Below are positions 21,879 to 33,164 of a DNA stretch of 64,000 bases, one piece after another. Location: positions 103,838,881-103,902,880 of the forward strand of contig NC_058519.1 of the NCBI RefSeq assembly GCF_904849725.1, written 5' to 3'. The number at the start of each line of letters is the position of its first letter. Positions within the stretch are counted from its first letter, which is position 1. The notes under the pieces were generated by a model, which saw only the letters and a list, made by a program, of their open reading frames with translations, did no database searches and had not been told where the DNA came from. The DNA is from Hordeum vulgare subsp. vulgare (Eukaryota; Streptophyta; Magnoliopsida; Poales; Poaceae). The translations under genes and the position numbers were made by a program.

Positions 21879-24699
21879 ATGAAGAATCTGAAGGATCCGA
21901 AGACCAAAGTCTTGCCCTCAACTACGAGGGGAGGTAAGGAATTGCCATCTAGCTCTGCACTTGATTCACCTTCAGTTATGAGTAAGTTTGCGACATCACC
22001 TCCAGCTAGAAATCTTGATATGTCGCCTATGCTTGATGATGCTATGCTTGATACTGCTAGAGATGCTATGCTTAATACTGCTTTGCCTGATGATCCTAGA
22101 GATGCTATTTTGCCTGATGATGCTAGAGATGCTATTTTGCCTGATGATGTTATGCTTGATACTGCTAGAGATACTACTTTGCCTGATGTTCCACTAGGGG
22201 TGTTCCTTGATACTCATATTGCTAGAGTTATTGCCAATGCTCGTGATGCTTCTGAAACTGCCGATACTATTGAGGATAGAACCTGCTTTTGCTCCTGCTA
22301 GATCTAGCTCTCCTAGATATGAATTGCCTGATATACCTAAGGGTTATGTTATGGAGGGAGAGATAGCTGAGGATTTTCTTGCATGTAAGGATGCCTATGA
22401 CGCTGAGAAATTACTTCTCAAGTGGAAGGAAAAATCTCTGAAAGCTAAGATGAAATACGACCCAAAGTTTGCCACTTCACCTATCTTTATCACCGATAAG
22501 GATTATGAATTCTCTGTCGATCCTGAGATAATTTCTCTAGTCGAATATGATCCTTTTCACGGTTATGAGTCTGAGATGGTCGTAGCCCATCTTGCCAAAC
22601 TTCACGATATAGCCACCCTTTTCACTAATGAGGAGAAGATCCGCCACTACTTTATCCTTAAGCTGTTTCCTTTCTCTCTAAAGGATGACGCTAAAGTCTG
22701 GTTCACCTCTCTTGCTCCTGGATGTGTGAGTAGTCCCGAGGAGATGGTCTATTACTTCTGTGAGAAATATTTCCCTGCCCATAAGAAGCAAGCTGCCTTG
22801 CAGGAAATATACAACTTTGCTCAACTCCAAGAAGAGAGTCTTCCACAAGCTTGGGGGAGGCTCGTCCAGCTACAGAATGCTTTGCCTGATCACCCTCTTA
22901 AGAAGAACGAGATACTTGATATCCTCTATAACGGACTTACCAATGCCTCTAGAGACCACCTAGATAGTTGTGCCGGTTGTGTTTTTAGGGAACAAACTGT
23001 AGAACAAGCTGAGACCCTACTGAATAACATCTTGATCAACGATAATGCTTGGACTATTCCCGAACTACCTCCGAAGCCAACCCCTAAGAAGAGAGGTATT
23101 CTATTCCTCGGTCCCGAAGATATGCAAGAAGCCAAGAAATCTATGCAAGAGAAAGGCATTAGATCTGATGATGTCAAAAATCTACCACCTATCAAAGAGA
23201 TCCATGGTCTCGATAACCCGATACAGGTAGTAGAAGTGAATTCTCTGCGTAGGTTTGATGAGAGTGATATTCCTTTTGACAAACCTGCTAGCCTATGATT
23301 TGAGGAATTTGACAACTTTGTTGCCAAACAACAGAGTTTCAATGATTATGTTAGCACACATTTGGAACAAAGTACTCGTATGCTTAGCCATTTAAGTGCT
23401 TGTGTAGACAGAAATGTCAATGATTTGAAGCTTCTGAGTAAACATGCCTCTATGATTACTACTCGGGTAGAACAAGTACTTAAAGTTCAGAATGACTTGC
23501 TCAATGAATTAAATGACTACTCTGTCAGAGTCGTTACTAGAGGAGGCAAAATGACTCAGGAACCTTTGTATCCTGAAGGTCATCCTAAGAGAATTGATCA
23601 AGATTCTCAAGGAATCAATGCTGATACACCCAGTCATCCTAAGGAGAAGAAGAAGGATGATAGAAACCTACATGCCAGTTCACCAAATACTGTCACACCT
23701 GAAGAACGTAATGATATTTCTGCGTCTGATGCAGAAACACAATCTGGTGATGAACATGAACCTGGTGACAATATGGACAGTGATGTTCATAATAATGCTC
23801 AACCTAGCAATGATGAGGATGTGGAGATTGAACCTACGGTTAATCCTGATAACCCACAACCTAAGAAATATGATAAGAATGACTTCACTGCTAGGAAGCA
23901 TGGTAAAGAAAGGGAGCCATGGGTTCAGAGACCTATGCCCTTCCCTCCTAAGCCATCCAAGAAAAAGGATGATGAGGATTTTGAGCGTTTCATTGAGATG
24001 ATAAGACCCATCTTTCTGCAGATGTGGTTAACTGATATGCTCAAGATGTCTCCGTATGCCAAGTACATGAAAGATATCCTGACTAATAAACGGAAGATAC
24101 CAGATCTTGAGATCTCCACCATGCTTGCCAATTACACTTTTAAAGGTGGAACTCCTAAGAAACTTGGTGATCCCGGAGTGCCCACTATACCTTGTTCCAT
24201 TAAAGGAAACTACGTAAGAACTGCCTTATGTGACCTTGGAGCCGGTGTTAGTGTTATGCCGCTCTCTCTTTATCGTAGACTTGAATTGGATAAGTTGACA
24301 CCTATTGAAATTTCTCTGCAAATGGCCGACAAATCAACTGCTTTCCCTATCGGCATTTGCGAGGATGTGCCTGTTGTGGTTGCTAATACCACTATCTTAA
24401 CAGACTTTGTTATCTTGGATATTCCCGAGGACGATGCCATGGCTGTCATCCTCGGAAGACCCTTTTTAAACACGGCAGGGGCTGTTATAGATTGCAACAA
24501 AGGCAATGTCACTTTCCATGTCAACGGTAATGAGCACACAGTGCACTTTTCGAAGAAACGATGTCAAGTACATTGCATCAATGCTATCGAAAAGACTTCA
24601 TCGATTCTTATTGGGAGCTTTGAATGCCCTATTCCTCGTGTCAAGATGAAGTATGATTTGCTTGTTGGGGAGATACATATCCCCATTGAGGTGACTTAG
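21879..24699 (+). pseudogene. gag-protease of the gypsy element, frameshifted
   Basis: The start is ATG 21879 (MKNLKDPKTK). A stretch with repeated ARDAILPDD-like units follows, then a one-base frameshift near 22280. The retrotransposon gag domain lies at about 22330-23040 (LKLFPFSLKDDAKVWFTSL, YNGLTNASRDHLDS). An in-frame TGA stands at 23296-23298. The frame continues from 23299 with a Lys/Asp-rich linker and ends in a retropepsin-like domain near 24170-24540 (CDLGAGVSVMP, AVILGRPFLN). DLGA replaces the usual DTGA, as is common in plant Athila-like proteases. The product would form the particle and process itself. The two breaks disable this copy. Confidence 0.88.
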
Positions 24700-24889
24700 T
24701 GGCTATTCAAAAATTCTCCTTTCTCTCTTGAGATTCGAGAAGGTTTTGTCATGAGTACTTGATCAACCCCATTGACGGATTTCTTTCGATGACCATGAAA
24801 CGGATGAATCAAAGAGTCACATACCTCTGTTTTAAGCTTTCATTTTCTTTTGCTTAGAAGAAAAATGATAGAATTAGTTTAGCTTTTCC

Positions 24890-25246
24890 TGTTTTCTGTT
24901 TTAGTGTCCCGGAGAAAAATACCTCAAAAATAAAAGTTCTCCGATGGTCCTGAAAATCTAGTATGATTTTTTCTGGAATTTTTGATAATTACTGGGCCTG
25001 ACAGCTGGCCTACGGGCCGGACCAGTGGGCCACAAGCCCTACCACCGCCACCCCATGGTGGCGGAGTGCAAGCTTTTGGGGCCCACAGGGACCCCCTCCA
25101 CTCATTCCAGCTCCCAGCCTCTTCTTCCACCTATAGAAAAAATTGTTTCGCACCTCAAACCCGCGTTCTTGCTCGTTTGGCTGTGATTTTCGATCTCCTT
25201 GCTCAAAGCACCATTCTCCGAACTGTTTTGGGGAAATTACTCCTTG
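24890..25246 (+). promoter_or_regulatory. Internal LTR-like promoter and leader exon before the second ORF
   Basis: This block copies the plan of the LTR promoter area: AAAGTTCTCC with a GTCCTGAAAAT segment, then GTGGGCCACAAGCC with a downstream GGGGCCCAC arm, then CTATAGAAAA (25131-25140) as a TATA-type box. A donor GTAAGT at 25247 and an acceptor TTTTCAG ending at 25478 define a 232-bp leader intron. ATG 25497 follows 18 bp into the next exon. This suggests a separate spliced transcript for the second ORF. It is an inference from layout; no expression data are available. Confidence 0.55.
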
Positions 25247-25496
25247 GTAAGTGACTCCTCCATTGGCCCAATTAGTTTTTGCTCTAGTGCCTTATACTCC
25301 GCGTATTTTTGCTGCCTTGGTGACCATGTTCTTGAGCTTTGCATGCTGATTTTAGCTGGTCTCAAGTAGTTTTAATGCATAATATGGCCTCTAGGCACTT
25401 GTGGGAGTAGTTGCTATGAGTTTTGTTGGGCCTTATTTACTTTTCCTTAGAATCACTAAAAATTTCAGAAATTTTCAGAGGTAGAAAAGGGAAAAG

Positions 25497-26561
25497 ATGA
25501 GGAGGTTCTTAAGAGGCTCTTCAAGCCGTGACCCCAAGGATGATGGGAGTGAGAAGAAGCCCAAGTATCCGGTCCCTCGAGTCGCAGAACTTCAAGCGTG
25601 CGAGCGGCCAAGCGACGTGTTCTTACGCGCCGCTGGAATTTATGAGGACTTTTATCACTTGGTGGAGAACGCAGGCCTTACCGCCTTCGTTGAAGATAAG
25701 TGTCCGCAATACCTCCTCCTCACTAATATCTTCGTACAAAGCTTTATCTTCTATCCGAGGAAGAATCCTCCTATGGTTGAGTTTAAACTTTATGATATCC
25801 CCCAGCGCATGTCACTCCAGGATTTTTGCAATGTTTGCAAATTGCCTTTTGTTGGGGATATTCATGAACCTCGTCCGCGGGACTTGGAAGCTTTCATCGG
25901 TACAATTACTGTAGGAGAGGAGAGATGAGTGTCTTGCGCTAGAGATGCTAGCATTTATTTTCCCGTGCTTCGGTACTTCTCACTATTTGTGGGAAAATGT
26001 TTGATTGGTCGTGGGAAAGCTGGGTCACTTAGTTCCCCAGATCTTGCGGTCTTGCGCGAAGCCCTTTATAACGATAAGACTTACAGCCTAGGTGCTATAG
26101 TGGCCCAGCGGTTGAACATCAACCGTTCCAAGGGTGTCGTCTATGAAGGTATCTACGCTACCCGTCTTGCCAGACACTTTGAGATACCCATTAGACTGGG
26201 AGAGGAAGGAGAGATGCTTCTCCCTGAGAAATATCTGGATTATGACAACATGGTTCTCCATCATTTTCTGGATAGAGATGCTAGTAGACAGATGATTTAT
26301 AACTTGGTATTTAGTCAGGGTACTCGAGAGACTATTACTTTGCCTACTCCTTCTTTGTTCGATCTTCATGCAGGCAGGTACACTATTATGCCCTCGGACA
26401 TCTACACATATTGGGGCTTGGCCCAACCACAGGCGCCCGTGCCCGAGCCGACAGTCGAGTACCAGACGCCAGTTTATCAGTGGGAGCCAGAGGAGATCAC
26501 ACAGCAGTGGCATCCACAGTCTGCTCCGGAGTATCCTGGAGCTGGTGATTTCCCACCATGA
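25497..26561 (+). pseudogene. Second ORF of the gypsy element, unknown function, one in-frame stop
   Basis: The frame has 355 codons with a TGA at 25926-25928; it continues in the same frame to 26561. The N-terminal part is basic (RRFLRGSSSRDPKDDGSEKK). The middle has VFLRAAGIYEDFY and FCNVCKLPFVGDI. The second half has YNDKTYSLGAIVAQRLN, IYATRLARHF and a Pro/Gln/Glu-rich tail. No catalytic motif, membrane segment or finger is seen. It resembles the putative transposon proteins of unknown role encoded between pol and the 3' LTR in Athila-like elements. It does not look like reverse transcriptase, integrase or an envelope with a transmembrane anchor. Confidence 0.7.
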
Positions 26562-28504
26562 GTGTAGACCAAGCTAGGCCAAAAGCCTAAGCTTGGGGGA
26601 GTACGTGTTCTCATCGACTTTACATTCATGCTTATGCTTTCACTTTGTTAGCCGGTGTGTACACTTTGCCACTGTATTATCCATGCTAGTTTATTTTCGT
26701 CTTCTTGTTTTCTTGTTTTGTGTCCTTTTGAGAAAACCCAAAAAGATTTTTCTTTCTTCTTTTGCTTGTTGGGAGCTTTCCCGTGTAAATAGTTTTGTTT
26801 TTCTTTGGGTCAAGGTAGAAGATATTGGTTTCAATGTTTAGTGGTTCTTTCACGCCTACCTGTTTAGCTTTCAAAGAGCCATATTATTTTGTCTTCTCCT
26901 TTGTGTTTGCGTGCAAATTCAGCTTAGTCCAATGCGCTTATTATCATTTTCATCGTTCAATCGTGCAAATGAAAGGCAACAATGATGATATATGATGAAG
27001 TGACTGAGACTGAAAAGCTGTTATGAACTCTATCTATTTTGTTTTTGTAAATATGACTAGCTTGTCAACCCTGATTTAGCTTTGTTGTGAGAGAACCATG
27101 TTTGCAATGACAACTTAGAGATCATAGTTTCTGATGACATGCTTATTTAGCTGAGAGCTTATAATGGTTTGTCTTGAATGCCAACATAGATTTTGAGATG
27201 ACTATGATGTAGTATGATAGGATGGTATTCTCCTTTGAATGTTTCAAGTGGTTTGACTTGGCGCATGTTCATGCATGTAGTTGAAACAAAATAAACATAG
27301 CCTCTATGATGTTCGTGTTCATGGTGATTTATATCCTGTTCATGCTTGCATTCAATGTTAGTGAAACTCATTGCATCTTGATGACTGTTGTCGCTCTCTA
27401 GTTGGTCGCTTCCCAGTCTTTTACTAGCCTTCACTTGTACTAAGCGGAATACTGTTTGTGCATCCACTTCCATAAACCCAAAAGTTTTTCCATGAGAGTC
27501 CACCATACCTACCTATTTGCGGTATTTACCTGCCGTTCCAAGTAAATTTGCATGTCCCATTCTCTAAACCTTCAAGAAATAATATGTTTTGCATGCCCGA
27601 ACCGCTCATGTGGTGACAGGGGGCTATTGGTATCTTCCATGCTAGGACTGTTATCCTCGACATGTGTTTATTCACTGTCATTCACGAGAAAGGGGCCGGT
27701 AATTGGAATGCCCAGTTCCACGCTTAAATCGAAAACATAACCGTAAAACAAGACTCCCCCCCAGATTGATGTTAGTATGGACGGTACCCGAGGATTCGGC
27801 TAGCCGTGGAGTGTGATTGATTGGTGGTGGGGGTGTTAAAACTTTACTTTTCTGTTTGGGAACCGCCTATAGCATGAGTAGCATGGAAGATATTGAGAAC
27901 TCTTGGTCATTTCGTTGACAATGAAAGCATGCCACCCAAAATTATTATCTCTGTTTTCAAAGCTTGAGCTCTGGCACCTCTGCAAATCAATGCTTCCCTC
28001 TGCGAAGGGCATGTCTATTTATTTTCCTGTCGAGTCATCCTATTCTTATATAAGCACCAATTAGAGAGCACCTCTGTCATTTTTATGCTTTGCTTTTGAT
28101 TGATATTGAGTATGACTATGACTGGATCTTCTTTGCTATGAATTACAATGTTTAGTCAGCCCTTGATCTTTGAAAGTTCTCTGCATTTATGTTTTGCGGT
28201 CTTAGAAAGAGCTAGCGAGATACCACCTATTCATATTGCTTCATGCTTGTTTTGATTGAAGTGTTGGTATTTGAAACTCATTATTATTTGCTCGTTAGCT
28301 GATTATGCCTTTGATATTGGTTTACCATGAGACCTTTGTGTCATTTTCTTATGTGGTTAACTTGTGATCTTGCTGAAATTCTGGTTATGAGTTAGACATA
28401 GTTGCAACAACAAGATCAAACAGAGCTTGTCAAAGTTTTTCTTTCTCTCTCAGTTTGTCAACTGAGTTGCTTGAGGACAAGCAAGGTTTTAAGCTTTGGG
28501 GAGT
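26562..28504 (+). other. Long non-coding 3' region of the gypsy element
   Basis: It starts with AAGCCTAAGCTTGGGGGAG, which resembles a polypurine tract but lies 1.9 kb before the LTR. The rest is T-rich, with no protein. The actual tract (AAGCTTTGGGGAG) ends just before 28505. Such long 3' spacers are usual in this group. Confidence 0.7.
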
Positions 28505-30031
28505 TGATACGTCTCCATCGTATCTACTTTTCGAAACTCTTTTGCCCTTGTTTTGGACTCTAATTTGCATGATTTGAATGGAACTAACCTGGACTGACGC
28601 TGTTTTCAGCAGAATTGCCTTGGTGTTATTTTTGTGTAGAAATCAAAGTTCTCCAAACGTCCTGGAAATTTACGAAGATCATTTTTGGAAAATATGAAAA
28701 ATATCTATGCCAAGTTCCACCTGAGGGGGTGGGCCAGTGGGCCACAAGCCCTGGCTCAACCACCCCCTGGTGGCGGTGGGCAGGCTTGTGGGGCCCACAC
28801 AACTTTGCCGCCCCCTATCTCACGTCTATAAGTTCTCTTTCGTCCCAGAAAAAATAAAAAGAGAAGTTTTCATCGCATTTGCAATACGGAGGCGCCGCCA
28901 CAACCTGTTCTTCATCTGGAGGGCAGATCTGGAGTCCGTCTTGGGCTCCGGAGAGGGGAAATCGTCGCCATCGTCATCATCAACCTTCTTCCCTCTCCAA
29001 TTCCATGAAGCTCTTCGTCGTTCATGAGTAATCTATTCGTAGGCTCGCTGGGCGGTGATGAGTAGGATGAGATCTATCATGTAATCGAGTTAGTTTGATG
29101 GGGATTGATCCCTAGTATCCACTATGTTCTGAGATTGATGTTTCTACTACTTTGCCATGCTTAATGCTTGTCACTAGGGCCCGAGTGCCATGATTTCAGA
29201 TCTGAAATTATTATGTTGTCACCAATATATGTGTGTTTTAGATCCGATCTTGCAAGTTGTAGTTACCTACTATGTGTTATGATCCGGCAACCCCGGAGTG
29301 ACAATAACCGGAACCACTCCCGGTGATGACCATAGTTTGAGGAGTTCATGTGTTCACCAAGTACTAATGCGTTGGTCCGGTTCTTTATTAAAGGAGAACC
29401 TTAATATCCCGTAGTTTCCTTTTTGAACCCGCTGCCACGGGAGGGATGGACAATAGATGTCATGCAAGTTCTTTTACCTAAGAACGTATGACAACACACG
29501 GAATGCATGCCTACATCACATTGACGAACGGGAGCTAGCCACATATCTCTCCGTGTTATAACTGTTGCATGATGAATATCATCCAAACAAATCACCGACC
29601 CATTGCCTACGAGTTTGTCCTGCTGCTGCTGTTACTTGTTTTGCTCTGCTGCTGTTACTACTGTTGCTGCTGTTACTTGTTTTGCTCTATTGCTGTTACT
29701 ACTGTTGCTGCTGTTGTTACTTGTCTTGCTCTGCTGCTGTTACTACTGTTGCTACTGTCGTTATTCGCTACTTTGCTACTTCTACTTTGCTTGCAGATAC
29801 TAATCTTTCAGGTGTGGTTGAATCTGACATATTCAGCTGCTAATACTTGAGAGTATTCTCTCACCTTCCGTCGTGCGAACCAACAAATTTGGGTTGAATA
29901 CTCTACCCTCGAAAACTGCTACGATCCCACGCGCTGGTGGGCCGTCAACTACATTCTTCTAGTTTCGATTGCCGGAGAGTGCTAGCAGCATTCTTCTGGT
30001 GTCGTTGCAAGGGGAAGCACAGCTGACATCA
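28505..30031 (+). repeat. 3' LTR of the gypsy element
   Basis: It mirrors 20267-21799 with the same ends (TGATACGTCTCC, GACATCA) and a shorter CTG-rich run. Differences from the 5' LTR cluster in the CpG-rich promoter area (about 22 in the first 400 bp), which suggests methylated-cytosine decay. Confidence 0.95.
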
Positions 30032-30750
30032 ACCGCTCATCGTACTGCATTACAGTCGATGCCCCGTGAGACCGGATCTTCAAGGGCATAAGCTCCTGCA
30101 AACAGATAGGAGTGAGTGATATCATTACAGTTTCATCTTATTAAATAAATACATGATTTTTTAACATATGATCTACTTACCATTTCCTTCTCCGACATCA
30201 AATAGGCCCGGTGTTCAACGTCATAAACATCATTCAAAAGCCACACCATCCTACATATCACAAAAAAACTTATGAATGTAGTCACATTCAAAAAAATACT
30301 CATATGAATCTACTCATCTACTAATCCACTCATCTATGCATCCACTCATCTACTAATCCACTCATCTACATATTACTAAAAAAATACTCATCTGAATCTA
30401 CTCATGTTCAATTTTTTTTGCATACTACTCATATCCTAACTACTCATCTAGGATATTACTAAAAAAATCCACGCCATCTACTCATAGGAATAGTAATTGA
30501 ACACAACTACTCATCTAGGATTAATAAAATAGGACTATCTCCTCATCTATATTTCAAATCCAATCAAAATATGAATATCAACCTAACTAACCCAAATCTG
30601 AAAAATAATCAATTCCATTTGGATAAATAGATGGGAAACGGAAGAGATTACCTCGTAGACAAGCTTGGGGGATCAATCCGTGGAAGAAATCACCAGATCT
30701 GAAGCATTTAGAAGAGGGGATACGGATGAGGAGAAGAGCGTGCCGCCGAT

Positions 30751-31069
30751 TTGATTGGGAGGGGAATCAGGAGGGGGTGGGGGAGGGGGGCTGGGCCGCG
30801 GCTGGATAAGTGGCAGTGTGGCGCCTAAGCCTTCGGCGCCACACTTTACAGTGTGCGACGCCTGAGGCTTAGGCGTCGCACTGCCTGTGAGATGGGCCCT
30901 CTCTGCCAGGTGGTCGGGGCGTGTGGCACCGACGACTTAGGCATCACACAGTGTAGTGTGGCTCCTAGGTGTCGGGCGCCACACGAAAGGGTCAGACGCG
31001 TGATTTTTTTGCTTTTGGGTCCACTTCGTGACTTCTTTCGCTCCAGGGGTTATTTTTGTCAATTTTGCC
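30751..31069 (-). repeat. Right terminal inverted repeat of the MULE
   Basis: It is complementary to 12360-12670 and holds the same GTGTGGCGCC and GTGCGACGCC palindromes (30817-30885 and 30953-30985). The outermost AATTTTGCC (31061-31069) pairs loosely with GGAAAAATT at the left end. Confidence 0.9.
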
Positions 31070-31121
31070 TCTAAGCACACCACAACATCTATAGCCGAAA
31101 CACTCAAACCCCTCTATGCGA

Positions 31122-31275
31122 GGGGATTTTGATCTTTTACCATACTTTATCATGGGTTTGATGATTTACCATAGGATTGTGTCAATGGCAAGTGGATCCG
31201 GCTCCATCTATCAATCTTGGGGATGATAAATTATCAAAGTGAAAAGTAAAGTGTGGTTTAAGATCCAATTTTCCC
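31122..31275. mobile_element. 154-bp Mutator-type MITE
   Basis: Perfect 9-bp direct repeats TCTATGCGA flank it (31113-31121 and 31276-31284). The ends are imperfect inverted repeats of about 50 bp, starting GGGGATTTTGATC on the left and GGGAAAATTGGATC on the complement of the right. The 9-bp duplication points to the Mutator superfamily. It has no coding capacity. It lies 52 bp beyond the right end of the large MULE but shares no end sequence with it. Confidence 0.85.
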
Positions 31276-31284
31276 TCTATGCGA

Positions 31285-31600
31285 AGAGCTTCACCGCCTA
31301 ATCAAAAAGTTAGATTAATTCTAACATACATTCTATTTGATCCGTGCATGGTTTGTTTAGATCAAAATAGACACAGATCTCTACTTTACTAATAAACAAG
31401 CAAATATATTCATCCCACATCCATCTAACCAAAAATACACAAAACGACACAAATAAATTACAGTCAGACGATTAAATAACTTAATTAAATCTAACAGTCG
31501 AGATTAAACAAACCAACGATAAGAGTGCGTTTAGCGTTTTCTCTAGACGGACGAAAACTCCGTTGTCCCAGGTTCCCACGCCTACACAAGGAAAAAAGAC
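31285..31600. other. AT-rich intergenic stretch
   Basis: I see no gene, terminal repeat or domain here. It contains TTTGATCCGTGCATGG near 31340, which resembles a phrase at the Helitron-like end near 55835 but lacks the hairpin. Confidence 0.4.
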
Positions 31601-32973
31601 TGAAAGGATCGATATGGTTGACTAGAGGGGGATGAATAGACAACTATCAAATTTTAATCTTTTCTTTTAACAAAATAAGTTTAGCAACAAATAGGTTGTC
31701 TAGATATGCAACTAAGTGAGCAACCTATATGATGCTAATAACAACAATATTAAGCAAGAAGTAAATACAAGTAAAGGTAAGAAATAACCACAAGTGGAAC
31801 CAATGAAGACGAGGATGTGTTTCCAAAGTCCCTTCCCTTTGAGGGGAAGTACGTCTCCGTTGGAGCGGTGTGGATGAACAATGCTCCCCAAGATGCCACT
31901 AAGGCCATCGTATTCTCCTCACGCCCGCATACGATGCGAGGTGTCGTGATTCCACTAAGTGGTGTCCTTGAAGGCGGGGACCGTAATTTTACAATAAGGT
32001 TGGGTCTCTCTCCACAACTTAATTGAAGGCTCCCAGCGAAACCACGAAGCTTCACCACAATGGAATATGACTTCGAGGTGACCTCTTCCGTCTAGGATGC
32101 TCAAACACCCAAGAGTAACAAAATCCACACAAAAAGTATGGGGGAATCAATTTTCCTTTGATGGAAGTGTAGATCTAGATCTCCTCCTTCAATCCCTAGC
32201 AAGACAACAAGTATGGGTGGCTAGAGAGAGCGAGATCGGGCAAGAAATCTTGGAGTGCATCAATGGTGGAGAGAGAGAGGTAAGAGATAAGATAGAGGCG
32301 GAAGAACCACCCCTTTATATAGCCCCCCCACTTTCCAACTATTACAGCCATTTTTACATGGCAGCGGTATAACCGGTATTGCGAGCGGTACAACCGACAT
32401 GACCGGTACAACCGCCCAACCATCGGACCACAACAAAAATGTGGCCGACAGTTCCACTCAACTCGATCGCTGGACACGGCAAAGTCCCAAGCGGTATAAC
32501 CGCGTGGAACACCGGTAGTATCGGGCTATATAATATAGCGATACAACCGGTCCACCATCGCCCAACAACCGGAGCTCAATAGAATTGTGTCCGGTTGAAG
32601 CCCGATGCTAGGCCGGTTCAACCGTCCAGGGCTACCACCCTGGGTCAGCTGTGGGCGGTACAATCGCTCGAGGCAGCGGTACAACTAGCAATCATGGAAG
32701 GAAAGAGGGGCCTCTCTCTCTCTTTGATGCGATGGGACGAGATGGGTGCATAATAGTGTGAGAGAGAATTGATTCATTCAAGAACTTCCAACGTGGATTC
32801 CCTCTTAATAGTGCGGGATCCCTACGACCAAAGAGAATAAACACGTAGAGAACATCGTCTTCGATCTTTTCCGTTTGGAGGGAATACCTAATGGTCTTGT
32901 GTCTCACACATGATACCTGAACAACTTAACACTTGGTTATATAACATAGTGAGGTGTCATCATCATCAAAACA
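31601..32973 (-). repeat. LTR with CGGTAYAACCG microrepeats
   Basis: Read on the minus strand it starts near 32973 (TGTTTTGATGATG) and ends at 31601 with CCCTCTAGTCAACC and CGATCCTTTCA, the same plan as the LTR at 1-1499. Between 32355 and 32690 more than ten copies of GGTAYAACCG-like words form its U3. No matching 5-bp target copies were found (AAGAC and CTTAA), so the edges are approximate. No internal coding part is attached, so it is solo or truncated. Confidence 0.6.
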
Positions 32974-33164
32974 CTTAAGGTAAGAGAATGCCCTTACAAA
33001 CACCATGCCCACACAAGGAAAAATGCGCCCGCTTATTGCTCAACTATACGAAAAGAAATCTACTAAATTAAGGGGAATCAACCCAGGCGTCCAACTTGAT
33101 GTGTGCTTGACATGCACCATCGCTGCCTTGCGTAGACGCTGAGGCACCCGACGACAGCCGCAAC

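Larger units (their letters stand above)
20267..30031 (+). mobile_element. Complete gypsy (Athila/Tat-like) LTR element without pol, inserted in the PMD gene
   Basis: The element is 9,765 bp with LTRs of 1,533 and 1,527 bp and a perfect 5-bp target duplication ACCGC (20262-20266 and 30032-30036). A tRNA-Asp-type primer-binding site follows the 5' LTR, and a purine tract (AAGCTTTGGGGAG) precedes the 3' LTR. It encodes gag-protease (21879-24699) and a second ORF (25497-26561). No reverse transcriptase, RNase H or integrase is found in any frame, so it needs enzymes from a partner. By hand alignment the LTRs differ at roughly 45-50 sites (about 97% identity), mostly transitions. Confidence 0.95.
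17901..30249 (-). pseudogene. Plant mobile domain (PMD, MAIN-like) gene of the MULE, split by a gypsy element
   Basis: Minus-strand exons that can be followed are 30249-30181 (ATG 30249), 30095-30032, its continuation 20261-19714 behind the gypsy insertion, 19637-19380, 19306-19086, 19000-18688, about 18606-18508, about 18428-18240 and about 18166-17901. They encode the PMD fold of the MAIN/MAIL1 family (MVWLLNDVYD, then YTPYIEKIGLLPFIQLV and WRPETHSIHLRTGEMTMTLQD). The C-terminal part has LPHRVMHQFG, RRRQRNIKDW and a long Asp run (about 18000). PMD proteins occur both as host genes for meristem and genome upkeep and inside transposons; the role here is unknown. Breaks are the 9.8-kb insertion, TAG in exon 4 (after RLPT), TGA at the start of exon 5 (where Trp is usual) and a likely frameshift near 18530. 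Exons 7-9 are less certain. Confidence 0.85.
12360..31069 (+). mobile_element. Large Mutator-like element (MULE) with transposase, GRF-finger and PMD genes
   Basis: The ends are long inverted repeats of about 310 bp (12360-12670 and 30751-31069), rich in GTGTGGCGCC palindromes. Without the inserted gypsy element the MULE is about 8.9 kb. Inside are a MURA-like transposase on the plus strand (13147-15771), a decayed GRF-finger gene on the minus strand (16482-17103) and a PMD gene on the minus strand (17901-30249) reading toward the transposase. Nine-base flanks at 12351-12359 and 31070-31078 match at only six of nine positions, so the exact ends and the target duplication are uncertain. All three genes have nonsense codons, so this copy is not autonomous now. 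Confidence 0.88.

Noticed and set aside
25497..26561. Envelope-like protein
   Set aside because: No signal peptide, transmembrane anchor or cleavage-site pattern is visible, so the ORF is left as unknown.
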